A DNA stretch of 6,403 bases from JBHIBR01 sp046759145 [NCBI: Nitrospinota bacterium] (GTDB lineage Bacteria; UBA8248), in the NCBI GenBank assembly GCA_046759145.1, contig JBHIBR010000110.1, forward strand, positions 1 to 6,403, given 5' to 3'. The position numbers and the translations under genes were made by a program. The notes beneath the pieces are model-generated. The model was not told where the DNA came from and did no database searches. It worked only from the letters and a program-made list of their open reading frames with translations. This document shows positions 1 through 6,403 of this stretch, one piece after another (position 1 is the stretch's first letter; every line of letters begins with the position of its first letter).

Positions 1-69
1 GACTTCCTGCTCCACCCTCTTCGCGAGCCACTCGAGGGGGGCGGGCAGGAGGTTGGGCAGGATGAGCCC

Positions 70-405
70 TCAGAGGTTCAGCCCCCTCCCCCAGGCTTCC
101 AGCACAACCTCCTTCTCCTTCACCGTGGCCCGGTACCTCCACACCGTGGCGGGGAAACCCCAGAGGATGGACCCCCAGGAGTCGGGCCAGTAAGTCCAGT
201 CGGACTCCACCGCGAACTGGTCGGGAAGTTCGCGGTAGCTGCTGAGTTCGGCCTTGCTGAAGGCCCGCACCACCGCCTGGTAGACCTGCTGCCGGCTGGC
301 CGGCTTGCGCCCGGGGGCGGGCTCCACCATGAGGGCGCGGCTGGCGGTGCACCCCGCCAGCAGGAGGGCGAGGGCGACCGCGATGGCGCGGGGGCGGCCG
401 GCCAT
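70..405 (-). CDS. Small predicted lipoprotein of unknown function
   Basis: A 111-residue protein whose first 19 residues are a bacterial lipoprotein signal: a short basic start (Arg4, Arg6), a hydrophobic stretch rich in Ala, Leu and Val at about residues 8-16, and a lipobox LAGC ending at Cys19. This predicts cleavage by signal peptidase II and a lipid-anchored mature protein of about 93 residues in the cell envelope. The mature part is basic, then tryptophan- and tyrosine-rich near residues 75-95 (SDWTYWPDSW), with no family I recognise. The start at 405 is chosen because an AGGAGG ribosome site lies nine bases upstream and the lipobox follows at the right distance. A longer in-frame reading exists but would run antisense through the neighbouring gene. 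It lies 14 bases after the LON-domain gene and is probably cotranscribed with it. Gene and lipoprotein calls are solid; function is unknown. Confidence 0.8.
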   Translation of the reverse strand: MAGRPRAIAVALALLLAGCTASRALMVEPAPGRKPASRQQVYQAVVRAFSKAELSSYRELPDQFAVESDWTYWPDSWGSILWGFPATVWRYRATVKEKEVVLEAWGRGLNL

Positions 406-414
406 GGGCGGTCT

Positions 415-420
415 CCTCCT
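415..420 (-). promoter_or_regulatory. Ribosome binding site of the lipoprotein gene
   Basis: The minus strand reads AGGAGG nine bases before the ATG at 405. Its first A is the last base of the upstream gene's TGA stop, so termination of the LON-domain gene places ribosomes on this site. This suggests translational coupling and fixes the lipoprotein start. Confidence 0.75.
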
Positions 421-1037
421 CAGCGCGGAAAGCCGTTTTTCCTGGCCCGCTGGCGGCGCTCGGCCAGCACGACCCCCCGGAGGTGTTCTTCGAGCCAGGC
501 CGTGAGCCTCTCCAGGCGGCGGGTGGGCGAGCGCATCTCCAGGATCCCCTGTTTTTCCTCGAGGCTCAAGGTGGAGTTGGCGGCGATGGCGAAAGAGAGC
601 CGCGCCGGATTGTCGAGAAAGGGCGCGTTCGTCGGGGTCGGAAGCCCGCTCCGGCGGAGCACCTCCCGGTAGAGGGCTCCCGCCTTGCGCACCAGCTCCG
701 GGTCGGGCAGCTCGGGCAGGTCGTCGAAGAACTCCACCTCCCCCCGCAGATAGGGCGTGCCCTCGACGGGGCGCTCGAGGCGGAAGCGGCGGCCCCCCTC
801 GGTGAGGATGTTCATCCGCCCGTCCGGAAAACGGCGAAGGAGCCGGGAGACCTCTGCGCTGCAGCCCACTTCGTGGCGCTCCCCTCCCCGGCAGAGCACC
901 ACACCGAAGGGCCCGCCCCCCTTCAGGCACTCCCCGATCATCTGCTTGTAGCGTTCTTCGAAGATGTGGAGGGGGAGGAGGGCGTGGGGGAAGAGCACCA
1001 CCTCGAGTGGAAAGAGAGGCAAAAGGGCCCCGCTCAT
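420..1037 (-). CDS. LON peptidase substrate-binding domain protein (stand-alone LON N-terminal domain)
   Basis: A 205-residue protein that opens with the family's typical start: PLFPLEVVLFP at about residues 7-17, then LPLHIFEERYKQMI at about 21-34. It continues with GPFGVVL and a GCSAEV segment, then a helical C-terminal half ending in a basic tail. This matches the LON substrate-binding domain (Pfam LON_substr_bdg). The ATPase and the Ser-Lys protease domains of Lon are absent, so it is not a protease. Its length is usual for this stand-alone family, whose cellular role is not firmly known; substrate or protein binding in the cytoplasm is the usual guess. The start is the second in-frame ATG. 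It has a GGAGG site five bases upstream and places the conserved motif at the N-terminus; the ATG at 1070 would add 11 uncharacteristic residues. It precedes the lipoprotein gene, with which it likely forms a two-gene operon. Confidence 0.88.
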   Translation of the reverse strand: MSGALLPLFPLEVVLFPHALLPLHIFEERYKQMIGECLKGGGPFGVVLCRGGERHEVGCSAEVSRLLRRFPDGRMNILTEGGRRFRLERPVEGTPYLRGEVEFFDDLPELPDPELVRKAGALYREVLRRSGLPTPTNAPFLDNPARLSFAIAANSTLSLEEKQGILEMRSPTRRLERLTAWLEEHLRGVVLAERRQRARKNGFPR

Positions 1038-1042
1038 ATCTC

Positions 1043-1047
1043 CCTCC
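1043..1047 (-). promoter_or_regulatory. Ribosome binding site that sets the LON-domain gene start
   Basis: GGAGG on the minus strand, five bases before the ATG at 1037. The alternative ATG at 1070 has no comparable site, so this decides the start. Confidence 0.7.
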
Positions 1048-1060
1048 CGCGCACGCCGCC

Positions 1061-1089
1061 ATAATAGCATCGCGCCCCCAGCTCGGCCA
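1061..1089 (-). promoter_or_regulatory. Candidate extended -10 promoter for the LON-domain/lipoprotein operon
   Basis: On the minus strand TATTAT (1061-1066) matches the -10 consensus at five of six bases and is preceded by TGC, giving an extended -10 element. The -35 position 17 bases upstream (1084-1089, TGGCCG) is poor, as is tolerated with an extended -10. Transcription would start near 1054, giving a leader of about 16 bases. The AT-rich block stands out in GC-rich surroundings. It lies at the edge of the biotin-carrier relic. Confidence 0.4.
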
Positions 1090-1222
1090 GGGGGTCGTCG
1101 TGGTCGAGGCCATGAAGATGGAGAACGAGCTCAGGGCCCCCCGCGCGGGCGTGGTGAGGGGGGTCTGCGCGAAGGAGGGGGAGAGCGTCGAGGGCGGCGT
1201 CAAGCTCGTCGTGGTGGAGTGA
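1079..1222 (+). pseudogene. Biotin carboxyl carrier domain remnant (5'-truncated)
   Basis: The plus strand encodes the C-terminal half of a biotinyl domain: GQGVVVVEAMKMENELRAP, then AGVVRGVCAKEGESVEGG, then LVVVE and a TGA stop at 1220-1222. The AMKM motif is the biotin attachment site, with the target lysine codon at 1115-1117. In acyl-CoA carboxylases (propionyl-, acetyl- or methylcrotonyl-CoA carboxylase, or a stand-alone carrier) this motif is preceded by about 35 more domain residues containing a conserved proline-glycine segment. Here upstream codons in this frame are simply antisense to the LON-domain gene, and no other frame supplies the missing part. The homology begins abruptly at about 1079-1088. 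A half-domain cannot form the normal barrel and no start fits, so this is a relic, not a working carrier. Its orientation points toward the mutase gene downstream, a pathway partner of propionyl-CoA carboxylase. Confidence 0.75.
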
Positions 1223-1262
1223 AAGGCGCCCAAGGGATATAAACAGGCTTTTCCCGTTTCGC

Positions 1263-2762
1263 TCACGCCCCCTCGTCCCACCGCTTTGCCCGCTCGACCG
1301 CTTTTTTCCATCCCTCGTAACACCACTGGCGGCTCGATTCGCTCATCTTGGGCTCGAAAACCTCTCCCGAGCGCCAGTTCTGGGAGATCTCATCCTGATC
1401 CGCCCAATACCCGACGCCCAAGCCCGCGAGATAAGCAGCCCCCAAGGCCGTCGTCTCGGCAATGCCAGCGCAAACGACGGGAATTCCCAGGATGTCTGCC
1501 TGAAACTGCATGAGAAAACGGTTCACCGTGGCGCCGCCGTCCACCTTCAGCTCCCGGAACGTCAAGCCCGAATCGGCCTTCATGCCCTCGAAGACATCCC
1601 GGATCTGATAGGCGACCGATTCGAGGGCGGCGCGAGCGACGTGCGCTTTCGTGGATCCCCGCGTGAGTCCGAAAATGGCCCCCCGGGCGTACATGTCCCA
1701 GTGGGGGGCTCCCAGCCCCACGAATGCCGGGACGAAATAGACCCCTCCGTTGTCCTCCACGCTCCGGGCCAGGAATTCGCTTTCCTCCGCGCTCTCGATG
1801 ATCTCCAAACCGTCCCGAAGCCAGCCGACGGCGGCCCCCGCGATGAAAATGCTCCCCTCCAACGCATACTCCACCCTCCCGTCCAGGCCCCACGCGATGC
1901 TGGTCACGAGGCCGTTCTCGGAATGGATGGCCCTCTCCCCGATGTTCATGAGCATGAAGGAGCCGGTCCCGTAAGTATTCTTCGCCGCGCCCCTTTCGAA
2001 GCAGGCCTGACCGAAGAGAGCCGCCTGTTGGTCGCCGGCGATCCCGGAGATGGGGATCTCACCTCCCAGTATGGAAGGATCGGAATGCCCGCAGACCCCG
2101 CTGGAGGTCCGCACCTGAGGGAGGAGGGGAGGAGGAATGCCCAGGTGGCCCATCATCTCCTCGTCCCATTTCTTCTCATAGATGTTGAAGATCAGCGTTC
2201 GGGAGGCGTTGGAATGGTCCGTGACGTGGACCTTCCGGCCGGTCAGGTTGTAGACCAGCCAGGAATCCACCGTCCCGAACAGCAGCTCCCCGGACTCCGC
2301 GCGCCTCCGGGCGCCGGGCACGTTGTCCAGGATCCACCGGACCTTCGTTCCGGAGAAATAGGCGTCGACGAACAGCCCCGTCCGCCTCCGGATCCGCTCG
2401 GCGCCGGCGGTCTCCTTGAGCACCTCGCACATGTCCGCCGTGCGGCGGCACTGCCAGACGATGGCGTTGCACACCGGCTTTCCCGTCTCCCTCTCCCAGA
2501 CGATCGTCGTTTCCCGCTGATTCGTGATCCCGATCCCGGCGATTCGACCGGCCGCGACGCCGGCTTGGTCCATCGCCCCGCGGGCCGTCCCGATCTGGCT
2601 CGCCCAGATCTCTTCGGGGTCGTGCTCGACCCACCCGGGCCTCGGGTAGATCTGCTCGATCTCTTTGCTCCTCGTGCAGACCGGCTTCCCCGCCCGATCG
2701 AAGAGGATCGCCCGCGAGCTCGTGGTGCCCTGATCCAGCGCCAATATGTAGCGTTCGGCCAT
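1263..2762 (-). CDS. glpK: Glycerol kinase
   Basis: A complete 499-residue FGGY-family kinase that phosphorylates glycerol with ATP to sn-glycerol 3-phosphate in the cytoplasm. Visible signatures: the N-terminal phosphate loop [16 protein letters not shown] (about residues 7-22, Asp10); NQRET at 81-85, with Arg83 and Glu84 as glycerol ligands; Tyr135 in [20 protein letters not shown] with Asp243 as catalytic base; GTYGTGSF-like NTYGTGSF at 262-269; and the second nucleotide motif [14 protein letters not shown] near 406-419. Length and motif order are normal. The activation loop near 220-228 (SSGVCGHSD) lacks the histidine segment phosphorylated by HPr in many Firmicutes, so that control is not expected. 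A GGAGAGGGA stretch lies about nine bases before the ATG. It sits alone, without glpF or glpD beside it. Its G+C looks lower than its neighbours (30/60 at 2161-2220, 36/60 at 1501-1560), which may reflect transfer. Upstream lies the attC-like site, so its promoter may have been altered; I see no convincing one. Confidence 0.96.
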   Translation of the reverse strand: MAERYILALDQGTTSSRAILFDRAGKPVCTRSKEIEQIYPRPGWVEHDPEEIWASQIGTARGAMDQAGVAAGRIAGIGITNQRETTIVWERETGKPVCNAIVWQCRRTADMCEVLKETAGAERIRRRTGLFVDAYFSGTKVRWILDNVPGARRRAESGELLFGTVDSWLVYNLTGRKVHVTDHSNASRTLIFNIYEKKWDEEMMGHLGIPPPLLPQVRTSSGVCGHSDPSILGGEIPISGIAGDQQAALFGQACFERGAAKNTYGTGSFMLMNIGERAIHSENGLVTSIAWGLDGRVEYALEGSIFIAGAAVGWLRDGLEIIESAEESEFLARSVEDNGGVYFVPAFVGLGAPHWDMYARGAIFGLTRGSTKAHVARAALESVAYQIRDVFEGMKADSGLTFRELKVDGGATVNRFLMQFQADILGIPVVCAGIAETTALGAAYLAGLGVGYWADQDEISQNWRSGEVFEPKMSESSRQWCYEGWKKAVERAKRWDEGA

Positions 2763-2811
2763 GCGACCCGTCCCTCTCCGGGGAATGGCCCGTTAAGGCC
2801 CGGAGGCGCCC

Positions 2812-2850
2812 GCGCCACAGGCGCAGGTCGGCTGCACTGGCTTGTTAGGC
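2812..2850 (-). other. attC-like integron recombination half-site
   Basis: Read on the minus strand from 2850, the sequence starts with GCCTAAC, which fits the integron R'' core RYYYAAC (its complement GTTAGGC fits GTTRRRY). It then has AAG and, after seven bases, GCAGCCGACC, an arm sequence common in environmental attC sites. It closes with a perfect hairpin, GCGCC TGT GGCGC (2812-2824). The stop codon of the adjacent gene is the TAA inside the core, as is typical of cassette genes. The returning arm and the final GTTRRRY core are not recognisable: the continuation toward glpK contains TTAACGGG but no proper core. The site is therefore probably truncated or eroded and unable to fold into the full attC hairpin. 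This is recognition by eye and not a covariance-model hit. Confidence 0.55.
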
Positions 2851-3195
2851 TCCCTCCTGTGGCGGCTTTCCCGGCTCTCCCGGCAGACACTCTAACGCCT
2901 TTTTCATCTCCTCCAGTTCTCTGGCAATCATCTGATCCCCGACTTTTTCAAGCCAGGAATTGTTTGCGAAAAAAGAGAACATGACGACGTCCATTGATCT
3001 CTTCGAGAGCTTCAATGCGTTATCCCAGGCCCCGCCCAAATTGCGGAGGTAGTAGGTCTCACCAAGCGTAATCTTGTCACCGAATTCGTCAGTATGGTCC
3101 TTGGCTGCGCGTGTGGACTTCCATTTGGAGTGACGGGGGAAGAGAGTGTTCAAGCGTTCGAACTGTTGGTCGAATTCGTCGCCTCGATGGTACAT
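2845..3195 (-). CDS. Hypothetical protein, probable integron-cassette gene
   Basis: A 116-residue, soluble, charged protein with no signal peptide or membrane segment. I do not recognise its family. The N-terminal third is polar. A segment at about residues 27-50 (RAAKDHTDEFGDKITLGETYY) resembles the I-x-x-GE-x-YY strand of small zinc-ribbon-like domains but lacks the cysteine pairs. Then come WDNALKLSKRSMDVV and a helix rich in Glu and Lys (IARELEEMKKALE); the tail is Pro/Gly-rich. Base composition is far from its neighbours (89/180 G+C at 2941-3120). Start choice: ATG at 3195 with AAGGAGG five bases upstream; an in-frame GTG at 3210 overlaps that region and is less likely. The stop TAA lies inside an attC-like core, and the gene is compact, promoterless and of foreign composition, all typical of integron cassettes. 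Its upstream side abuts an IS remnant. It could still be host DNA with a chance core match; function is unknown. Confidence 0.72.
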   Translation of the reverse strand: MYHRGDEFDQQFERLNTLFPRHSKWKSTRAAKDHTDEFGDKITLGETYYLRNLGGAWDNALKLSKRSMDVVMFSFFANNSWLEKVGDQMIARELEEMKKALECLPGEPGKPPQEGA

Positions 3196-3200
3196 TCGGT

Positions 3201-3207
3201 CCTCCTT
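3201..3207 (-). promoter_or_regulatory. Ribosome binding site of the cassette gene
   Basis: AAGGAGG on the minus strand, five bases before the ATG at 3195. It selects this ATG over the in-frame GTG at 3210. It lies only three bases from the presumed end of the IS remnant, so the gene keeps its ribosome site but probably no promoter of its own. Confidence 0.7.
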
Positions 3208-3218
3208 CACCTAGACCG

Positions 3219-3227
3219 ACATTTCCC
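3219..3227 (+). repeat. Left inverted repeat of the IS remnant
   Basis: ACATTTCCC, the exact reverse complement of 3623-3631. It lies on the far side of the transposase fragment's 3' end, where a terminal repeat is expected. Nine bases alone could occur by chance; the position and AT-richness raise the likelihood. Confidence 0.4.
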
Positions 3228-3446
3228 AGGTGCCCCTTGGATGGAGACAGGATAGCGCAAAAGCCCGGGCTCGGTGCCTCAAAATTCCGCGTCTCGGGTG
3301 GGGATGAAACGCGCGGGGGCGACCTCGACCGTCCCAAGGGCGTCCGGCCGTCCGAAGCGGGGGCGCTTTCGATCCCTTTTCGCCCAATGCGCCCACGCAG
3401 CGCGAACCTTGGCCCCTCGAACCAGCTTGCTTTGGGACCCGCTCCC

Positions 3447-3599
3447 TCATGTCGGCTGGGACCGTGCCCTGAGCCCCGCGATGAGGCCGAGGACCTTCTC
3501 GAAGAGGGCCCGCGGCGCGGACAACTCGGCCAGTTGGAACGCGACGCACCAGCAGTGGGGCACGACCTTGTGGGCCGGAGGTCCAAGGGTAAACAGTTG
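3447..3599 (-). pseudogene. Transposase C-terminal fragment (IS1380-like)
   Basis: On the minus strand, from about 3599 to a TGA at 3447-3449, there is an open stretch of 50 codons with no start codon. It contains KVVPHCWCVAFQLAELSAP, followed by RALFEKVLGLIAGLRAR. The pattern (K-V-V-x-H, then F-Q-L-A-E, P-R-x-L-F, x-x-V-L-x-x-I-x-x-L-R) resembles the extreme C-terminus I associate with IS1380-family DDE transposases. The catalytic Asp-Asp-Glu region would lie upstream but is absent; reading upstream reaches the mutase gene's leader with no start. It is a non-functional remnant. The similarity is from memory, so the family is tentative, though the amino-acid pattern reads better than other frames here. 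Confidence 0.5.
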
Positions 3600-3622
3600 A
3601 CTCTTTGAGTAGGGGCCATTCC

Positions 3623-3631
3623 GGGAAATGT
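3623..3631 (+). repeat. Right inverted repeat of the IS remnant
   Basis: GGGAAATGT, the inverted copy of 3219-3227. It lies 40 bases before the mutase start codon, so the element's end forms part of that gene's leader. Confidence 0.4.
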
Positions 3632-3655
3632 GCGATAAGATGGGATGTAAGGGGG

Positions 3656-3661
3656 AAGGAG
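3656..3661 (+). promoter_or_regulatory. Ribosome binding site of the mutase gene
   Basis: AAGGAG with a nine-base spacer to the ATG at 3671. It rejects the in-frame ATG at 3605, which would add 22 residues encoded by IS-end sequence. Confidence 0.7.
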
Positions 3662-3670
3662 ACGCGCCCC

Positions 3671-5332
<1,662 letters not shown>

Positions 5333-5336
5333 TCCG

Positions 5337-5368
5337 CCCATCCTAGATGAGCCGCTAGAGGGGATGGG
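5337..5368 (+). terminator. Possible hairpin terminator after the mutase gene
   Basis: CCCATCC (5337-5343) pairs with GGATGGG (5362-5368), and a short inner TAG/CTA pairing is possible, five bases after the stop codon. No U-run follows, so this is not a canonical intrinsic terminator; it may only stabilise the mRNA end. Confidence 0.3.
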
Positions 5369-5423
5369 AAGGGGGCCTGCCGCCGCCCCACCGGAGGGGA
5401 GCGCGCCCCCCCTATGGGCTCCG

Positions 5424-5453
5424 TTTACCTGCCGAGGGGCCCCGTGCTATAAG
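5424..5453 (+). promoter_or_regulatory. Candidate sigma-70-type promoter for alaS
   Basis: TTTACC (5424-5429, four of six to the -35 consensus), an 18-base spacer and TATAAG (5448-5453, five of six to the -10 consensus). It lies about 56 bases before the alaS ATG, in a locally AT-rich patch within a GC-rich gap. A small hairpin (CCAGG AGG CCTGG, 5478-5490) falls in the predicted leader. Confidence 0.45.
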
Positions 5454-5509
5454 GTTAATTGGGCTGGGCCTGCCCGACCAGGAGGCCTGGATCAAGGGGT
5501 TTGCAGACC

Positions 5510-6403
5510 ATGACCGGCAATGAGGTTCGGCGCGCTTTTCTGGGTTATTTCGCCCAGCGGGGCCACCGCGAGGTGCGCAGCTCGAGCCTCATCCCCCGCA
5601 GCGACCCCACCCTCCTCTTCACGAACGCCGGCATGGTCCAGTTCAAGGACGTCTTCACCGGTGCCGAGAAGCGCGACTACCGAAGGGCGGCCTCGAGCCA
5701 GAAGTGCCTCCGGGTGAGCGGCAAGCACAACGACCTCGAGAACGTCGGCCGCACCGCCCGCCACCATACCTTCTTCGAGATGCTGGGGAATTTCTCCTTC
5801 GGCGACTACTTCAAGCGGGAGGCCCTCGCCTTCGCCTGGGAGCTCCTGGTCGAGCGCTTCGGCCTCTCGGGCGACCGGATGTGGGTCACCATCTTCCGGG
5901 AGGACGACCAGGCGGAGGGACTCTGGCGGAGCGTGGTGGGCATACCCGCCGGCCGCATCGTGCGCAAGGAGGAGAAGGACAATTTCTGGGCCATGGGGGA
6001 GGCGGGCCCCTGCGGGCCCTGCTCGGAGCTGGTGTACGACCAGGGGGAGCACATCGCGGGCGGACCCCCCGGGAGCCCCGAAGAGGAAGGCGACCGCTTC
6101 CTCGAGCTCTGGAATCTCGTCTTCATGCAGTTCGAGCGCTCGGCCGACGGGCGCATGACCCCTCTTCCCAAGCCCAGCATCGACACGGGGATGGGCCTCG
6201 AGCGCGTCGCGACCGTCCTCCAGGGGGTGGAGAGCAACTACCACACCGACCTCCTCCTCCCTCTCATCCGCTTCATGGAGGAGCTCTCGGAGCAGGAGTA
6301 CTCGTGCATCCGGACGGGGGGCCTGGGCGGGCCGCGGGATGTCTCCTTCCGGGTGATTGCCGACCACAGCCGCGCCATCTGCTTCCTGGTGGCAGACGGG
6401 ATC
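5510..6403 (+). CDS. alaS: Alanyl-tRNA synthetase, N-terminal part (cut by the window edge)
   Basis: The first 298 codons of a class II synthetase that charges tRNA-Ala with alanine in the cytoplasm; the full protein is usually about 870-890 residues. Visible: the start region [14 protein letters not shown]; motif 1, including [19 protein letters not shown] (24-42) and [24 protein letters not shown] (65-80); motif 2, [19 protein letters not shown] (84-102); [17 protein letters not shown]; the [11 protein letters not shown] segment; and motif 3, [13 protein letters not shown] (225-237). All belong to the catalytic aminoacylation domain. The tRNA-recognition, editing and C-Ala domains would lie beyond the edge. 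ATG at 5510 is preceded by AAGGGG ten bases upstream; an in-frame TTG at 5501 is possible but would add only three residues. It follows the mutase gene by 177 bases with its own likely promoter, so it is probably a separate unit. Confidence 0.97.
   Translation, partial: MTGNEVRRAFLGYFAQRGHREVRSSSLIPRSDPTLLFTNAGMVQFKDVFTGAEKRDYRRAASSQKCLRVSGKHNDLENVGRTARHHTFFEMLGNFSFGDYFKREALAFAWELLVERFGLSGDRMWVTIFREDDQAEGLWRSVVGIPAGRIVRKEEKDNFWAMGEAGPCGPCSELVYDQGEHIAGGPPGSPEEEGDRFLELWNLVFMQFERSADGRMTPLPKPSIDTGMGLERVATVLQGVESNYHTDLLLPLIRFMEELSEQEYSCIRTGGLGGPRDVSFRVIADHSRAICFLVADGI

Larger units (their letters stand above)
3211..3639 (-). mobile_element. Internally deleted, decayed insertion sequence, IS1380-like
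   Basis: This 429-base stretch between the cassette gene and the mutase gene has no intact gene. It holds a transposase C-terminal fragment (3447-3599, minus) and about 230 bases of non-coding tail, bracketed by a 9-bp perfect inverted repeat (ACATTTCCC at 3219-3227, GGGAAATGT at 3623-3631). The symmetric ends given extend eight bases beyond the repeats, where only weak similarity (CT/AG at the tips) continues. No target-site duplication is evident. An intact IS of this family is about 1.6-1.7 kb, so most of the transposase would have been deleted, leaving both ends. The IS1380 assignment rests on remembered similarity of the transposase tail; a different DDE-transposase family is possible. 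Confidence 0.45.

Noticed and set aside
1007-1222. The biotin-carrier ORF as a complete 71-residue gene
   Set aside because: Its first ~24 codons are antisense to the LON-domain gene start and lack the required first half of the biotinyl domain.
70-1326. A long minus-strand frame ending in the lipoprotein
   Set aside because: Only the last 111 codons have a ribosome site and a lipobox; the rest is out of frame with the LON-domain gene and overlaps the end of glpK.
2812-2824. The hairpin GCGCC ACA GGCGC as a transcription terminator
   Set aside because: It has a short stem and no T-run on either side; it fits better as the variable loop of the attC-like site.
1641-2984. A 447-codon plus-strand open frame opposite glpK
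   Set aside because: It is antisense to glycerol kinase, with low-complexity composition and no recognisable motif.
2782-3622. A 10-bp inverted repeat, GGAATGGCCC at 2782-2791 and GGGCCATTCC at 3613-3622, as the ends of a larger element
   Set aside because: A 10-bp match is expected by chance several times in a window this size, and it does not extend.
3597-3639. A promoter for the mutase using TTGACT (3597-3602) and GATAAG (3634-3639)
   Set aside because: The spacing is 31 bases, far from 16-18, and no acceptable -10 lies at the right distance from TTGACT.
5492-6367. A 291-codon minus-strand open frame opposite alaS
   Set aside because: It is antisense to conserved alaS codons and has shadow-type composition.

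Overview
The window is a GC-rich stretch of a bacterial chromosome. Hand counts give 44/60 G+C at 3841-3900 and 47/60 at 4561-4620. Gene content is ordinary metabolism and translation: glycerol kinase, an acyl-CoA (methylmalonyl-CoA) mutase catalytic subunit and alanyl-tRNA synthetase. A lipoprotein and a LON-substrate-binding-domain protein accompany them. The style (very high GC, stand-alone ~550-residue mutase subunit, relics of mobile DNA) suits an environmental, possibly uncultured bacterium such as a deltaproteobacterial, Rokubacteria, NC10 or Tectomicrobia type. The sequence alone does not settle the lineage.

Layout: on the minus strand, positions 70-1037 hold a tight two-gene unit (LON-domain protein, then a small lipoprotein), with a plausible extended -10 promoter at 1061-1089. 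At about 1079-1222, on the plus strand, lies the C-terminal half of a biotin carboxyl carrier domain with the AMKM biotinylation motif but no N-terminal half. It is a gene relic. Next is a complete minus-strand glycerol kinase (1263-2762). Upstream of glpK is a small gene of clearly lower GC (2845-3195, minus; 89/180 G+C at 2941-3120). Its stop codon lies inside an attC-like core site (2844-2850), followed by attC-like arm sequence. This looks like a stray integron gene cassette with a damaged recombination site.

Positions 3211-3639 look like a decayed, internally deleted insertion sequence. It carries a transposase C-terminal fragment (3447-3599, minus) resembling the end of IS1380-family transposases, bracketed by a 9-bp inverted repeat. 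It ends about 30 bases before the mutase gene (3671-5332, plus). The mutase keeps the residues that mark methylmalonyl-CoA specificity but lacks a B12-binding domain, so its partner subunit must be encoded elsewhere. A promoter-like element (5424-5453) precedes alaS, which runs off the right edge.

How it fits together: LON protein plus lipoprotein, and alaS, look like stable host genes. The middle (about 1079-3640) looks like a rearrangement zone with a truncated carboxylase carrier relic, a lower-GC glpK, a cassette remnant and an IS remnant. Because propionyl-CoA carboxylase feeds methylmalonyl-CoA mutase, the carrier relic pointing toward the mutase may mark an older carboxylase/mutase cluster later broken up by mobile elements. 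That history is inference. I found no complete novel defence or metabolic system. The most noteworthy items are the cassette with its attC-like half-site, the IS remnant and the biotin-carrier relic.
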